Positions 41,074 through 50,038 of a DNA stretch of 64,000 bases are shown one piece after another. The notes under the pieces are model-generated. The model searched no databases. It was given only the letters and a program-made list of their open reading frames with translations, and was not told the DNA's origin. Source of the DNA: Streptomyces acidiscabies. Lineage in GTDB: Bacteria; Actinomycetota; Actinomycetes; Streptomycetales; Streptomycetaceae. How positions within the stretch are numbered: the stretch's first letter is position 1; each line of letters starts with the position of its first letter. A program made the translations under genes and the position numbers. The stretch spans positions 5,228,001 to 5,292,000 of the forward strand of contig NZ_JAGJBY010000001.1 of assembly GCF_020010905.1 (NCBI RefSeq), written 5' to 3'.

Positions 41074-42438
41074 TCAGGCGCGGGTGAGCCAGCGCAGTCG
41101 TTCGGTGTCGGTGACGTGGGTTCGTTCGTGGTCGAGTTCGAGTTTGGCGAGGTGGGCGTAGTGGTCGATGACGTCCGTGGTGAAGGCGTTGCGAGCGAGG
41201 GTGCTGTCCTCGAAGACGGTGAGGGCGTCGGCGAGGGTGGGGAGGACGGGGATGTGGTGGGTGCGGTAGGAGTTGCCGGTTTCCGGGGGGCCGGGGTCGA
41301 GTTTGTGGTCGATGCCGTGGGTGATGGCGGCGAGGGCTGCGGCGAGTGCGAGGTAGGGGTTGGCGTCGGCTCCGGGGACGCGGATTTCGAGGTGGAGGGT
41401 GTCGTCGTGGCCGATGACGCGGATGGCGCAGGTGCGGTTGTCGTGGCCCCAGTTGAAGGTGGCGGGGGCGAAGGAGTCGGGGGTGAAGCGTTTGTAGGAG
41501 TTGGTGGTGGGGGCGTAGAAGGGGGCGAGTTCGGGGAGGGCGGTGAGGAGGCCGGCGATGGCGTGGCGGGCGGTGTCGGAGAGGTTGCCGTCGGGGGCGT
41601 TGAGTTGGGGGGTGTTGTTGGACCAGAGGGAGAGGTGGAGGTGGAGGCCGTTGGCGCGGCCGGTTTCGGGGGCGGCCATGAAGGTGGGGGTCAGGTCGGA
41701 GCGGGTGGCGAGGGTGCGGACGGCGTGTTTGAAGAGGAGGTGGTTGTCGCAGGCGTCGCGGGCGGGGCCGTAGGGGAAGGTCACTTCGATCTGGCCGGGG
41801 CCTGCTTCGGTCTTGATCGCTTCGACGGGTATTCCGGCTTTGGCGAGGGCGCGTTGGAGGCGGCGGAAGAAGCGGTCGGAGGTGGGGTTGTGGTCGAGGG
41901 CGTAGTCGAGGTTCTCGGTGGTGAGGGGGTGGAGGGGGTGGTGGCCGGGTTGGTTGTGGGTGCCTTTGTAGAGGACGAATTCCGTCTCGATGCCGGTCTT
42001 GGGGTGCAGGCCGTGGTGGGCGAGGCGGGTGAGTTGGCGGTCCAGGATGTGGCGGGGTGCGATCTCTACGGGGGTTCCCTCAGGGGTCATGGCGTCGGCC
42101 AGGACGATCGCGGTGCGCGGCATCCACGGGACGACGCGTGCGGTCGTCAGGTCGGGGCGTACGGGGAGGTCCTGGTAGCCGGTGTCCCACGAGGTGAGGG
42201 CGAAGCCGTCGGCGGGGTTCATGTCGACGTCGGTGGCGAGGAGGTAGGCGCACATCTCGGCGCCGTGGTCCGCGATGCGGGTGAGGAAGTGGCCCGCGTC
42301 GTAGCGCTTCCCCTTCAGGCGGCCCTGGAGGTCGGGGAGGGCGAGCAGGACCGTGTCGATCGTCCCCGCCGTGACGAGGTCGGCGAGGGGGAGGGTCTTC
42401 TCCTGCTTGAGGGGGGTGTTGTTCACGGTGGCCGTCAT
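41074..42438 (-). CDS. Glutamine synthetase-family enzyme (gamma-glutamylpolyamine synthetase-like)
   Basis: 454 residues from ATG at 42438, overlapping the upstream permease stop (TGATG). GS fold markers: 'KTGIETEFVLYKG', 'EAGPGQIEVTFPYGPARDACD', 'NGLHLHLSLW' and 'HLEIRVPGADANPYLALAAAL', covering the metal and ammonia-site regions. The absence of GlnA-type adenylylation and the pairing with an APC permease point to a GlnA3/GlnA4-like ligase that glutamylates polyamines or amines. Substrate is inferred. Base use is more biased (runs of GGG/GTG on the plus strand) but still coding. Confidence 0.88.
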   Translation of the reverse strand: MTATVNNTPLKQEKTLPLADLVTAGTIDTVLLALPDLQGRLKGKRYDAGHFLTRIADHGAEMCAYLLATDVDMNPADGFALTSWDTGYQDLPVRPDLTTARVVPWMPRTAIVLADAMTPEGTPVEIAPRHILDRQLTRLAHHGLHPKTGIETEFVLYKGTHNQPGHHPLHPLTTENLDYALDHNPTSDRFFRRLQRALAKAGIPVEAIKTEAGPGQIEVTFPYGPARDACDNHLLFKHAVRTLATRSDLTPTFMAAPETGRANGLHLHLSLWSNNTPQLNAPDGNLSDTARHAIAGLLTALPELAPFYAPTTNSYKRFTPDSFAPATFNWGHDNRTCAIRVIGHDDTLHLEIRVPGADANPYLALAAALAAITHGIDHKLDPGPPETGNSYRTHHIPVLPTLADALTVFEDSTLARNAFTTDVIDHYAHLAKLELDHERTHVTDTERLRWLTRA

Positions 42439-43946
42439 CAGACGATCTCGCTCTCGTAGGACGACGCCGAGCGGTCGGAGCTGCTGGCCGGGACCTCGTA
42501 CGAGCTGCCCTGCTTGCGCCACCAGGCCCAGGCCAGGACGAGGACGACGAGCAGGGCGATCGGCGCGTAGCTGAACGTGTCGACGGAGACCGGGTTGGTC
42601 TGGGGGAGGCAGAACAGGACGGTCACGAAGACGACCCACAGGACGGCGACCATGCCGACGATCACGCCCCAGCTGCCGAGGTTCCACGGTCCGGGCCGGA
42701 AACGGTGACGGTTCTTGACGCGCAGGAAGATCGGGATGGCGTACGCGGGCGTGATCCCGATGACGTTGATGCTGGTGATCGCCGCGTAGGCGACCGGGCT
42801 GTAGAGGCTGGGCAGCGCGAGGAGCGCGGCGCAGACGACGGCGAGTGCGACGGCTTTGCGTGGGGTGCCGGTGCGGGGGTCGAGCTGCCGCCACTGGGCG
42901 GAGCCGGGGAGTGCGCCGTCGCGGGAGAACGCGAACACCATGCGGGAGGCGGCGGCCGTCTCGGCGTTGCCGCAGCACAGTTGGGCGACGATCACGACCA
43001 GGAGCAGCAGCTTTGCCCCTGTGAGGCCGAGGGCGTCGAGGAAGATCTGAGCCGGAGGGACCCCCGTCTCGGTGCCGACGGTTCCTGCGTAGTCCTGGAT
43101 CGCGAAGGTCAGTCCGGCCAGGAGGACGGCCCCGGCCAGCCAGGACCAGCCGATCGCGTGGATGATGCCGCGCGATGCGGAGACCTGGGCGTCGGTGGTT
43201 TCCTCGCTGAGGTGCGCGGAGGCGTCGTAGCCGCTGAACGTGTACTGCGCGAGCAGCAGGCCGAGGAGCGCGACGTAGACCGGGCTGCTCCAGCCGGTGT
43301 TGTTGACGAACTCCCCGAACACGAAGCCGGCCGACTGGTGGTGGGAGGGGACGATGGCCAGCGCGCCGACGATGACGAGGACGCCGCCGACGTGCCACCA
43401 GACGCTGATGCTGTTGAGGATGCTTACCAGGCGCACCCCGAACCAGTTCAGCGTGAGGTGCAGGGCGAGGATGCACAGGAAGATCAGCATGATCTTCCCC
43501 GGCGTCGGCTCAAACCCCCACTGGAGGTTCAAGAGCGCCCCAGTGAACAGGGCGCACCCGTAATCGATGCCAGCGATTGCGCCGAGCAGGCCCAGCAAAT
43601 TCAGCCAGCCGGTGTACCAGCCCCACTTCCGGCCGCCGAGCTGCTCGGCCTGGTAGTACAGCGCGCCCGAGGTCGGGTAAGCGGAGGTGACCTCGGCGAG
43701 TCCGGCGCCGACGAACATGACCATGGCGCCGACGGCGACCCAGCCCCACAGCATCACGGCGGGGCCGCCGGTGTTCATGCCGAACCCGTACAGGGTCATG
43801 CAGCCGCTGAGGACGCTGATCACGCTGAAGCTGACGGCGAAGTTTCCGAAGGGTCCCATCCGGCGGGTGAGGACGGGTTCGTATCCCAGTTCCCGCAGAT
43901 AGGCGTCATCGGATTTTCGTTGTGCGGCATGGCGGTTGGGACTCAC
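42438..43946 (-). CDS. APC-family amino acid/polyamine permease
   Basis: 502 residues from GTG at 43946 with GGAGG upstream. About 12 transmembrane segments; the first reads 'GNFAVSFSVISVLSGCMTLYGFG' and the family motif 'GALYYQAEQLGGRKWGWYTGW' follows near residue 95. 'FSGYDASAHLSEETTDAQVSASRGI' is the conserved loop of GABA/polyamine APC carriers. It should import an amine or amino acid for the overlapping GS-like enzyme, making a two-gene catabolic operon. Confidence 0.9.
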   Translation of the reverse strand: MSPNRHAAQRKSDDAYLRELGYEPVLTRRMGPFGNFAVSFSVISVLSGCMTLYGFGMNTGGPAVMLWGWVAVGAMVMFVGAGLAEVTSAYPTSGALYYQAEQLGGRKWGWYTGWLNLLGLLGAIAGIDYGCALFTGALLNLQWGFEPTPGKIMLIFLCILALHLTLNWFGVRLVSILNSISVWWHVGGVLVIVGALAIVPSHHQSAGFVFGEFVNNTGWSSPVYVALLGLLLAQYTFSGYDASAHLSEETTDAQVSASRGIIHAIGWSWLAGAVLLAGLTFAIQDYAGTVGTETGVPPAQIFLDALGLTGAKLLLLVVIVAQLCCGNAETAAASRMVFAFSRDGALPGSAQWRQLDPRTGTPRKAVALAVVCAALLALPSLYSPVAYAAITSINVIGITPAYAIPIFLRVKNRHRFRPGPWNLGSWGVIVGMVAVLWVVFVTVLFCLPQTNPVSVDTFSYAPIALLVVLVLAWAWWRKQGSSYEVPASSSDRSASSYESEIV

Positions 43947-44000
43947 AGGTCCACCTCCAGGAATCGTGGAACAGGATGGTCAGGTTCATGCCAATAGAGA

Positions 44001-44993
44001 TCAGAAGCGGTGCGCAGCGCGGCGTGCGTAGCCGAGGGACTCCGCGCGAGCCCGCAGGAGGAGCGCCTCACCAGGGTCGGGTCCTGTGGTGCGTTCGCAC
44101 ACGGTCGACCAGGGTTCGTGGGAGGCGTACGGGCCGAGTGCCGCGAACACCTCGGCGGCTTCCTGGTACTTGGCGCCGGCCCACAGCGCGTAGGCGAGGA
44201 GGCTCAGGTCGGCCACCGACCGCAGGGTGGGGGGTGCCCGGTGGAACCAGTTGCGGAACGCGTTGAGGCTGTAGCCGACCAACGGCTCCTTCTGCCACTG
44301 GCTGCGCCACAGGAGGTCCACCTCGATGCGCCGTCGCTGCTCGACGAGTGCGTACGCGGGGAGGAGCAACAGCGGTGACCCCAGAGGTTGTTGGGAGACG
44401 ACGCTGCGGCCGAGGTCGAAGACGGCGGCCTGGGAGGCGGTGGGCAGGGCGTCGCGGGCGAGCAGGAACTGCACGATCCGGTGGTACGCCTCGCGGTTGT
44501 AGGGGTCGCGTTGGTTGACCTGGTCGAGGATTCCCCACGGGCCGGTCGGGAGTATCAACTCGGGGGCAGGGGCGCGGTGTTCGTAGTACTGCTGGCGCGT
44601 GTCGACCTGGGCCAGCGCGAGCAGGCACACCCACGGGACAGGGTCGTCCGGCGCCCGGCGGGCCGCTGCCAGGACCTCGCGCCGCGCGTCCGCCTCGAAC
44701 TCCCAGGTACGGGGGTGGTGTTGGCGGTGTGCGCGCAGGACCCGTTCGACGGCCACCCGCGCGTTCATGAGGTGCGCGTCGTAGTGGTGGGGTTCCTCGC
44801 GCAGCCATACGCCGACCACGTCCGACCTCGCGGCGGCCACGGCCAGCGCCTGCGTACGCGACGTCCGCAGCGCGCCGTGCGTTCCCGTGGCGAGCAGCAG
44901 CTCCCGTGCTGTTCTCCAACGGCCCGCCTCCAACTCGACGAGGGCCACGCGGAGTTCGTCGTCGTGGCCGGCCGGGTGGTACACGAGGCGCAT
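44001..44993 (-). CDS. Hypothetical helical-repeat protein
   Basis: 330 residues from ATG at 44993. Alternating helices such as 'RVALVELEAGRWRTARELLL', 'VPWVCLLALAQVDTR' and 'LSLLAYALWAGAKYQEAAEVFAAL' suggest a TPR-like solenoid. No catalytic motif seen. It is upstream of the APC/GS pair by 55 bases and downstream of two small genes, so its operon membership is uncertain. Similar proteins are common in Streptomyces next to XRE regulators. Confidence 0.7.
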   Translation of the reverse strand: MRLVYHPAGHDDELRVALVELEAGRWRTARELLLATGTHGALRTSRTQALAVAAARSDVVGVWLREEPHHYDAHLMNARVAVERVLRAHRQHHPRTWEFEADARREVLAAARRAPDDPVPWVCLLALAQVDTRQQYYEHRAPAPELILPTGPWGILDQVNQRDPYNREAYHRIVQFLLARDALPTASQAAVFDLGRSVVSQQPLGSPLLLLPAYALVEQRRRIEVDLLWRSQWQKEPLVGYSLNAFRNWFHRAPPTLRSVADLSLLAYALWAGAKYQEAAEVFAALGPYASHEPWSTVCERTTGPDPGEALLLRARAESLGYARRAAHRF

Positions 44994-45123
44994 CAGTCTG
45001 CCTTCCCATGATGAGAGCAGCGGGGGCGGCGTGGTGCAACGGGCGGCGGTGCGGGGTGGTGGGAATCGAGCGTCGGTGGCATGGGGGACCTCGGGCAGGG
45101 GTGGGGGGGAGGTGCGAGGGGGT

Positions 45124-45318
45124 TCAGAGGCGGAGGCTGCTGATCGCGTCCGCGAAGCTCGTCACGAGCTGGCTGATGCTCGGGGCCATGGAGGTGCTCG
45201 CGAGGAAGAAGCCGAAGAGCACGCAGACGGTCGCGGGGCCGGGCTTCACTGTCTTGCCCCGGATCAGGACGAAGACGAGGATCCCGAAGAGCAGCGCGAA
45301 GGAGATGCTCAGGGACAT
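45124..45318 (-). CDS. Small membrane protein
   Basis: 64 residues from ATG at 45318, overlapping the preceding stop by one base (TGATG). Two hydrophobic stretches, 'ISFALLFGILVFVLI' and 'ATVCVLFGFFLASTSM', flank a basic 'RGKTVKPG' loop, giving a hairpin membrane protein. No family recognised. It is the second gene of a two-gene unit behind a CGGAC palindrome. Confidence 0.68.
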   Translation of the reverse strand: MSLSISFALLFGILVFVLIRGKTVKPGPATVCVLFGFFLASTSMAPSISQLVTSFADAISSLRL

Positions 45319-45758
45319 CAGGGGGTCGATTCCCCTGCGGGGCCGCGCTGTTCGGCGCGGGCCTGGATCAGCGCGCGGCGCAGGGATGCGGGAAGAGTCA
45401 GCGTCCTCGGTCCACTCGCGGGGACGTACCAGTGCATCCCCGGCGGCGTCGTGGTCTCGGCGGACGGCACGACGACGTGGCAGTTGGGGCCCAGCGCGAC
45501 TGTCTCCGGTTCTGTCCAGTCCGCCGCCGTACCGACGGGGACCAGGAAGTACAGCCGGGGTTCCGCACCCCCGAAGTCCATGATCACCGGCCCGAGGGGC
45601 TCGCGGTTCTTGCGGAGGATCTCGATCGCGCGGCGGCCCACGGCCTCCCCAGCGCGGACGACGTCCCACCACACGCCCACCGAGCACAGCTCGGACTCTT
45701 CCCCGATGGGCATCCAGCGCGGCGGACGGAAGTTGGCCGCGGGATTGACGTCATACAT
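45318..45758 (-). CDS. Hypothetical protein of the XRE-linked island
   Basis: 146 residues from ATG at 45758. It begins 'MYDVNPAANFRPPRWMPIGE' and contains 'VIMDFGGAEPRLYFLVPVGTAADW' and a C-terminal basic helix 'SLRRALIQARAEQ'. The central pattern 'GPNCHVVVPSAETTTPPGMHWYVP' resembles the 'bifunctional DNA primase/polymerase-like' small proteins annotated in Streptomyces, but I cannot confirm that. A 15-bp palindrome lies 61 bases upstream. It is coupled to the small membrane protein. Confidence 0.65.
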   Translation of the reverse strand: MYDVNPAANFRPPRWMPIGEESELCSVGVWWDVVRAGEAVGRRAIEILRKNREPLGPVIMDFGGAEPRLYFLVPVGTAADWTEPETVALGPNCHVVVPSAETTTPPGMHWYVPASGPRTLTLPASLRRALIQARAEQRGPAGESTP

Positions 45759-45818
45759 GAAAATGGCCTCCTCACCACTATGTGTGAAGAGACCATTCCA
45801 TTCAGCGAGTTCGGTGCG

Positions 45819-45833
45819 CGGACAGATAGTCCG
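45819..45833. promoter_or_regulatory. CGGAC palindrome, copy a
   Basis: CGGACAGATAGTCCG, perfect 5-bp arms, 61 bases upstream of the hypothetical gene at 45758. Same motif family as 49883 and 50865. Confidence 0.55.
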
Positions 45834-45866
45834 TAGGGTCCGCTCCTCAAGAGCCTTGACAACGGC

Positions 45867-47105
45867 TCAGGTTGAGCTTAGGCCGGTCCAACTCGCGAAC
45901 GTGGAAAGCTCGTTGGATGGGTGCGACTCGACCCTGAGCAGCGCCGCTGTCGTCTCCCGGACGGACGGGTGGAAGCGGGTGTGGTTCGGCGCGACCTTCC
46001 GTGCCCGCTTGAGATCGGTGAAGGAGCCCGCCCTGTCCCCGGCAACCAGCTTCGCCGACGCCACGTCGATGAAGTGGTGACTCGACCGCTCCCCGACGGT
46101 CGTCACCGGCGGCACCCACTCGCTCCCGGAGGCCGGGGACCACTCGGTGAGGCGGGCGAGCGCCTGTTCCGTGTCGCCCATGTCAATCATCGCGTGGACC
46201 TCGTGGATACGGATGTTCGTCGGGCCGAAGGACATCTCGTACGCCAGTGAGTCCCGGTTCCCTGCGAGCGCCGCCACCTGCTCGGCCTCCCGCAGGTAGG
46301 CGTCCGCGCGGTCCGCGTTGTTCTCCCGTGCCTCCAGGACCGCCAGCTTCAGCAGCAGCGCGCCGTCGATCGCGAGAGCGTCGTCCGAGTACGAGCGTTC
46401 CGGCTGGAGGCGTTCCAACTCCCCGCGCAGTTGCAGGAGTTTGCGGCGCGCGGTGGTGTAGGCGCCCTGGCGGAGCATCGCGCCGCTGACCAGGTAGCCG
46501 GCCGTGAACTGCATCAGCGGGTCGTCGGAACGGTCCGCCGCCCAGCGGACCCGCTCCAGTGCCGTACTCGACAGGTCGTGGTGTCCCATCTTGTGCGCGA
46601 GGGAGTTCACCGCGCGGTAGACGCGGGCCAGGTGCCAGAACGCCTTGCTGCGCTCCTCGCCCCGGCTGTTGAGAGCTACGTGCGTGAGTTCGGTGATGAT
46701 CGGCGGGAGCAGGGGGCCCATCGGCGCGTACCGCGCATCGCGGCGCAGTGTCGCCACCTGATCGACCTCCGAGGCGAGCACCGCGAGGGAGCGCGGTGCG
46801 ATCTCCAGGTCGTCGGGGCTGTCGTAGCAGAGCAGGAGACGGCGGAGTTCGGGGATGACGGCGTGGACGCGGTCCTCCGCCTCCGGCTCCCCGTAGTACG
46901 GCTGGCCGGTCAGTACCTCCGGGCCGAAGCGCAGCGCCTTGGCGAGCGCCAGGATCAGCGACGGTGAAGCCTTCCGCGCGCCGGACTCCAGCTTCTGGAT
47001 GTAGCTCGGGGAGACCGCGACCTTCTGCGCCAGCTGGGCGGCGGACAGTTGGCGGGTCTTGCGTGCCGTGCGGAGTCGGCGTCCCAGCGTCAGGTTTTCA
47101 CTCAT
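45867..47105 (-). CDS. XRE-family regulator with a large TPR-like C-terminal domain
   Basis: 412 residues from ATG at 47105. The N-terminal helix-turn-helix 'LGRRLRTARKTRQLSAAQLAQKVAVSPSYIQKLESGARKASPSL' spans residues 7-50. The remaining 350 residues are helical, with 'AFWHLARVYRAVNSLAHKMG' and 'ALAIDGALLLKLAVLEARENNADRADAYLREAEQVAAL', the pattern of TPR sensor domains that bind peptides or ligands. It sits between two groups of island genes on the same strand. I propose it reads the CGGACAnnnTGTCCG sites; that link is inference. Confidence 0.88.
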   Translation of the reverse strand: MSENLTLGRRLRTARKTRQLSAAQLAQKVAVSPSYIQKLESGARKASPSLILALAKALRFGPEVLTGQPYYGEPEAEDRVHAVIPELRRLLLCYDSPDDLEIAPRSLAVLASEVDQVATLRRDARYAPMGPLLPPIITELTHVALNSRGEERSKAFWHLARVYRAVNSLAHKMGHHDLSSTALERVRWAADRSDDPLMQFTAGYLVSGAMLRQGAYTTARRKLLQLRGELERLQPERSYSDDALAIDGALLLKLAVLEARENNADRADAYLREAEQVAALAGNRDSLAYEMSFGPTNIRIHEVHAMIDMGDTEQALARLTEWSPASGSEWVPPVTTVGERSSHHFIDVASAKLVAGDRAGSFTDLKRARKVAPNHTRFHPSVRETTAALLRVESHPSNELSTFASWTGLSST

Positions 47106-47406
47106 CGGTGGTTCTTTCCCTTCGCGATGGAGGACTCGAATCAGGGTACGGAAAGGGAGTTGTCCCGCGCCTGTGGTTGCCGAGCGTTAACGGGATCGAC
47201 GGCGGGGCGTCGTGGCGGTGGAGGCTGTGGATGCCGGGACGAGGGCTCGCATCGCGTGTTCGTGAAGAGGTTAAAGCGGTGTTATTCGTGTGAAATAGGT
47301 CAGTTTTGAGGGGAGTTCGCGCGCCGGTCGTCAAGGGGTTCCCGGAAAGTTCCTACGGACAGATTGTGTGCATCTCCGGTCTGTTCTCGCTGCCGACGAG
47401 ACCCAT
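47106..47406. other. Intergenic region upstream of the XRE gene
   Basis: About 300 bases with no coding frame of merit. It should hold the XRE promoter. At 47356-47370 CGGACAGATTGTGTG keeps one complete half of the CGGACAnnnTGTCCG motif and a decayed other half. Confidence 0.5.
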
Positions 47407-47871
47407 TCAGCTACGCACCGTGGCCGGTCTGAGGGGCCGGATGTAGGTGCAGTGGCCGGTGCGGGTGAAGCCGGTTTTGGTCAGGACTCGTGCTGACGCG
47501 TGATTGTCGGGGTGGTGTTTGGCGTTGACCGAGGTCAGGCGGAGGGTCCTGAACGCGAAGTCGAGGACGAGGGTCACCGCCGTGGTCGCGTGGCCGTGAC
47601 CCCAGGCGTCGTCACGGAGGATGTAGCTGAGGGCGGCGGTCGTTCCCTCGGTGCGGAGTTTGATCACGCCGATCAGGTCGCCGGTGCGGTCGATGCCGAA
47701 GCAGTGCAACGTCCTTGGGATCGTGCGTTGTTCGGCCAGGCATGCCGTCAGCCATGCGGTGGCCGAGGCGGCGGTCATGGCCGGTCTCGACAGGTGGCGT
47801 ACGGACGGTTCGCTGTAGATGCGCAGGACGGCAGGTGCGTCGTCCGGGCGCAGCTCGCGGAGAGAGATCAC
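47407..47871 (-). CDS. GNAT-family N-acetyltransferase
   Basis: 154 residues from GTG at 47871, overlapping the kinase-like gene's stop (GTGA). 'ISLRELRPDDAPAVLRIYSE' opens a RimJ/RimL-type GNAT fold; the acetyl-CoA motif is 'RDDAWGHGHATTAVTLVLDFAF' and 'VNAKHHPDNHASARVLTKTGFTRTG' is the C-terminal signature. Substrate could be a protein N-terminus, amino acid or metabolite. Last gene of a tightly overlapping four-gene operon. Confidence 0.85.
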   Translation of the reverse strand: MISLRELRPDDAPAVLRIYSEPSVRHLSRPAMTAASATAWLTACLAEQRTIPRTLHCFGIDRTGDLIGVIKLRTEGTTAALSYILRDDAWGHGHATTAVTLVLDFAFRTLRLTSVNAKHHPDNHASARVLTKTGFTRTGHCTYIRPLRPATVRS

Positions 47872-48710
47872 GCCTGGACAGCACACAGGATCTGCGCCAA
47901 CTCGGCTGCTGTCGGCCGGTGTTCGGGAGGTGCGGTGAGTACGGGGTGTAGGGCGTTGTGGAACGCGGGCCAGGTGGGTGGGGTCAGGGGGAGTTGGCCG
48001 GTGGCGATGGCGTCGCGGATGCCGTCCTGGCTCACGGCCTGGCGGTCGATGCCTGCGGCTTGGTAGTCGAGCGGCCAGGCTCCCGATGCGCAGGTCCACA
48101 GTGCGCCTGCCAGTGCGTACACGTCGCTGTGCCGGGTGGCGAGGACCGGTTGCTTGTCGCGGGCGGCGACGGCGAGTTCGGGGGCCATGAGGTGGACGAT
48201 GCCGCCGCGGTAGCCGTCGACCGGGCCGTGGGGTTCGGGGCGGGACCAGGCGAAGTCGATGAGGCGGATGCCGTCGGGGGTATGGATGCCGTGGGCGGGC
48301 TGGAGGTCGGCGTGGATCCAGCCGGAGGCGTGGAGGTCGGCGACGGCCCGGCACAGCTCGACTGCCGCACGGAGGGCCGGTGCGCGGTCGCCGTCGCCCG
48401 CTCGTACTGCCGTGAAGGTCTTCCAGGTCGAGGGGCCGTCGTGCCAGGGGGTGACCAGCCACGCCCCGCCGTCGTATCCGCCGGCGGTCACCTTGTGGCC
48501 GGGCAGGGCCGTCAGCATCGCCGCCTCCCTCATCGTGACGCTCACGCCGTCGTCGTAGCCGGTCTTCACCGCGACTGCGCCGGTGGGTCCGGTGGCCTTC
48601 CAGACCGCCGAACCCCGCCTGTTCGTCAGCTCCTTCAGCTCTACGGGGCCTCCGCAGGCGGTTTGCGCGGCGGCGCGGGCCTCTGCGGGACAGGGAGGGA
48701 ACGCGACCAT
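47868..48710 (-). CDS. Protein kinase-like phosphotransferase
   Basis: 280 residues from ATG at 48710, which lies 70 bases inside the previous gene. The kinase core is visible: 'AVAVKTGYDDGVSVTMREAAML' with the ATP lysine and the alpha-C glutamate, catalytic loop 'GWIHADLQPAHGIHTPDGIR' (HxDLxPxH form) and 'LIDFAWSRPE' in place of DFG. It ends with 'PEHRPTAAELAQIL', a Ser/Thr kinase-like tail. It may phosphorylate a protein or small molecule. Operon: unknown, unknown, kinase-like, GNAT. Confidence 0.8.
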   Translation of the reverse strand: MVAFPPCPAEARAAAQTACGGPVELKELTNRRGSAVWKATGPTGAVAVKTGYDDGVSVTMREAAMLTALPGHKVTAGGYDGGAWLVTPWHDGPSTWKTFTAVRAGDGDRAPALRAAVELCRAVADLHASGWIHADLQPAHGIHTPDGIRLIDFAWSRPEPHGPVDGYRGGIVHLMAPELAVAARDKQPVLATRHSDVYALAGALWTCASGAWPLDYQAAGIDRQAVSQDGIRDAIATGQLPLTPPTWPAFHNALHPVLTAPPEHRPTAAELAQILCAVQA

Positions 48711-49318
48711 GCTTTTACCGCCTGCCAGTCGTGAGGGAGTTGGGCTTGGGCGAAGACGTCCCGTCCATCGTCCACCGCGACCGTGAGGGCGTCCGCGAGA
48801 TCGGGCGTGTCCGCGAGGAAACGGGGGTCTCGGACGCGGACGGCCGGGCGGACGGGGAGGAACGAGTACGGCGGAGGAGGGATGGGGAGGTCCTCGCGGT
48901 CGAGCCGTTCTTCGCCGTGGTGGAACTTGCCGATCATCAGGCCGACCGGACCGTACAGGTGCTTCAGCGCCCAGTGCGGCCAGTCCAGAAGACGGCCCGT
49001 GTCCCCGAGGAGGACGACGTTCTCGCACACCAGCGCGCCGTGCGGACGGCTTGCGAGGGGGCGGACCCACTCCGCCGCCTGGACGCCCGCGTGGAACAGA
49101 CCCGCTTCGGCGAACTCGCGGTCGTCGCAGGCGACTTCGTAGACCGTCCAGGTGGTCAGGCCACGGCGTACGGATGGTGCGAGGTAGGGGCAGTGTGCCG
49201 ACACCGCGTCCACGTACCCCGCGATGTCCACGGTGCGGGGCTCGGTCGTCTGGGCCTCGACGAGGCGGAGCGCCCCGACGGGGGTCCGGGGCGCTCCTGT
49301 TCGTGGGCCGGTCGTCAT
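48641..49318 (-). CDS. Hypothetical protein
   Basis: 225 residues from ATG at 49318, overlapping the preceding stop (ATGA). Contains 'YEVACDDREFAEAGLFHAGVQAAEWVRPL' and 'VVLLGDTGRLLDWPHWALKHLYGPVGLMIGKFHHGE'. A Pro-rich C-terminus overlaps the kinase gene by 70 bases. No family recognised; the conserved-looking core 'GPVGLMIGKF' suggests a globular protein. Translation is coupled to both neighbours. Confidence 0.65.
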   Translation of the reverse strand: MTTGPRTGAPRTPVGALRLVEAQTTEPRTVDIAGYVDAVSAHCPYLAPSVRRGLTTWTVYEVACDDREFAEAGLFHAGVQAAEWVRPLASRPHGALVCENVVLLGDTGRLLDWPHWALKHLYGPVGLMIGKFHHGEERLDREDLPIPPPPYSFLPVRPAVRVRDPRFLADTPDLADALTVAVDDGRDVFAQAQLPHDWQAVKAWSRSLPVPQRPAPPRKPPAEAP

Positions 49319-49713
49319 CCGGCAACGGGCGGTACGACGTCGTCGCTGGGGAGGGGGGTGCAGTCCCACTCCGCCCATACCTCGCCGGTCTCCCGGTAGC
49401 GCGCGAGCGCCTGCTCGTTCAGTACCCCGTCGGCGTCGGTGAACCACACCTGCGGCAGCGGGCCGAACATCTCCTCGTACGCGTCGACCCAAGTGACCTT
49501 GCCGAAGCCGGAGTTCTCGACGTGGCCGACCAGCCGGCCCGCGTGCTCGGCGCAGAACGCCGCGTACCCGGGGGCGTTCAGGAGCAGGTGCCACTCCGCG
49601 TCGACGGCGGCCGAGAACATCTCGGGTACAGGTTGATCGGTGGCGAACTGCCGGGCCGAGACCTCGAAGAACCTGCCCAGCTCAGTCCTCACGGGGGTTT
49701 CCACAGAAAGCAC
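49315..49713 (-). CDS. Hypothetical protein, first gene of the kinase/GNAT operon
   Basis: 132 residues from GTG at 49713 behind AAGGAG. 'RTELGRFFEVSARQFATDQPVPEMFSAAVDAEWHLLLN' opens the protein and 'VTWVDAYEEMFGPLPQVWFTDADG' is the best conserved-looking part. No family recognised. The 325 bases upstream (49714-50038) hold its promoter and a CGGACAAGTTGTCCG palindrome 170 bases away, but no other gene. Confidence 0.65.
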   Translation of the reverse strand: MLSVETPVRTELGRFFEVSARQFATDQPVPEMFSAAVDAEWHLLLNAPGYAAFCAEHAGRLVGHVENSGFGKVTWVDAYEEMFGPLPQVWFTDADGVLNEQALARYRETGEVWAEWDCTPLPSDDVVPPVAG

Positions 49714-49882
49714 GCGGACTCCTTTTCGTCTGACCGGAGAGAAGTGCCGGGAACCGCTCGTGAGGGCTCCTGGCACTCGGCGGTGTGAACGTGGTGACGG
49801 CCTTCCGGACGGCTCGCGGCACCGCCCGGAAGATCGCCACCCCGCCGGCCAGGAACCTTTCCAGCCCGCGAGGGCCGGTGCG

Positions 49883-49897
49883 CGGACAAGTTGTCCG
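49883..49897. promoter_or_regulatory. CGGAC palindrome, copy b
   Basis: CGGACAAGTTGTCCG, a perfect palindrome around one base, 170 bases upstream of the 49713 operon. Confidence 0.65.
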
Positions 49898-50038
49898 TAC
49901 CGTTCGGGCGCGGGGAGTCTTGACAGACCGGTGTGGCGCACTGACCAGTCGAGAGGAGTGATGTTTCGCTTGAGGAGCTTGCCCATAAGAAGCGACAACG
50001 CCTCCCGGCGGCGTCGTTCAGGAGCCTGAAGCCGGGCG

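Noticed and set aside
41059..42459. Plus-strand frame of 466 residues made mostly of Gly, Val and Glu
   Set aside because: It is the reverse image of the glutamine synthetase-like gene, whose codons are strongly biased; the repetitive residue pattern is an artefact.
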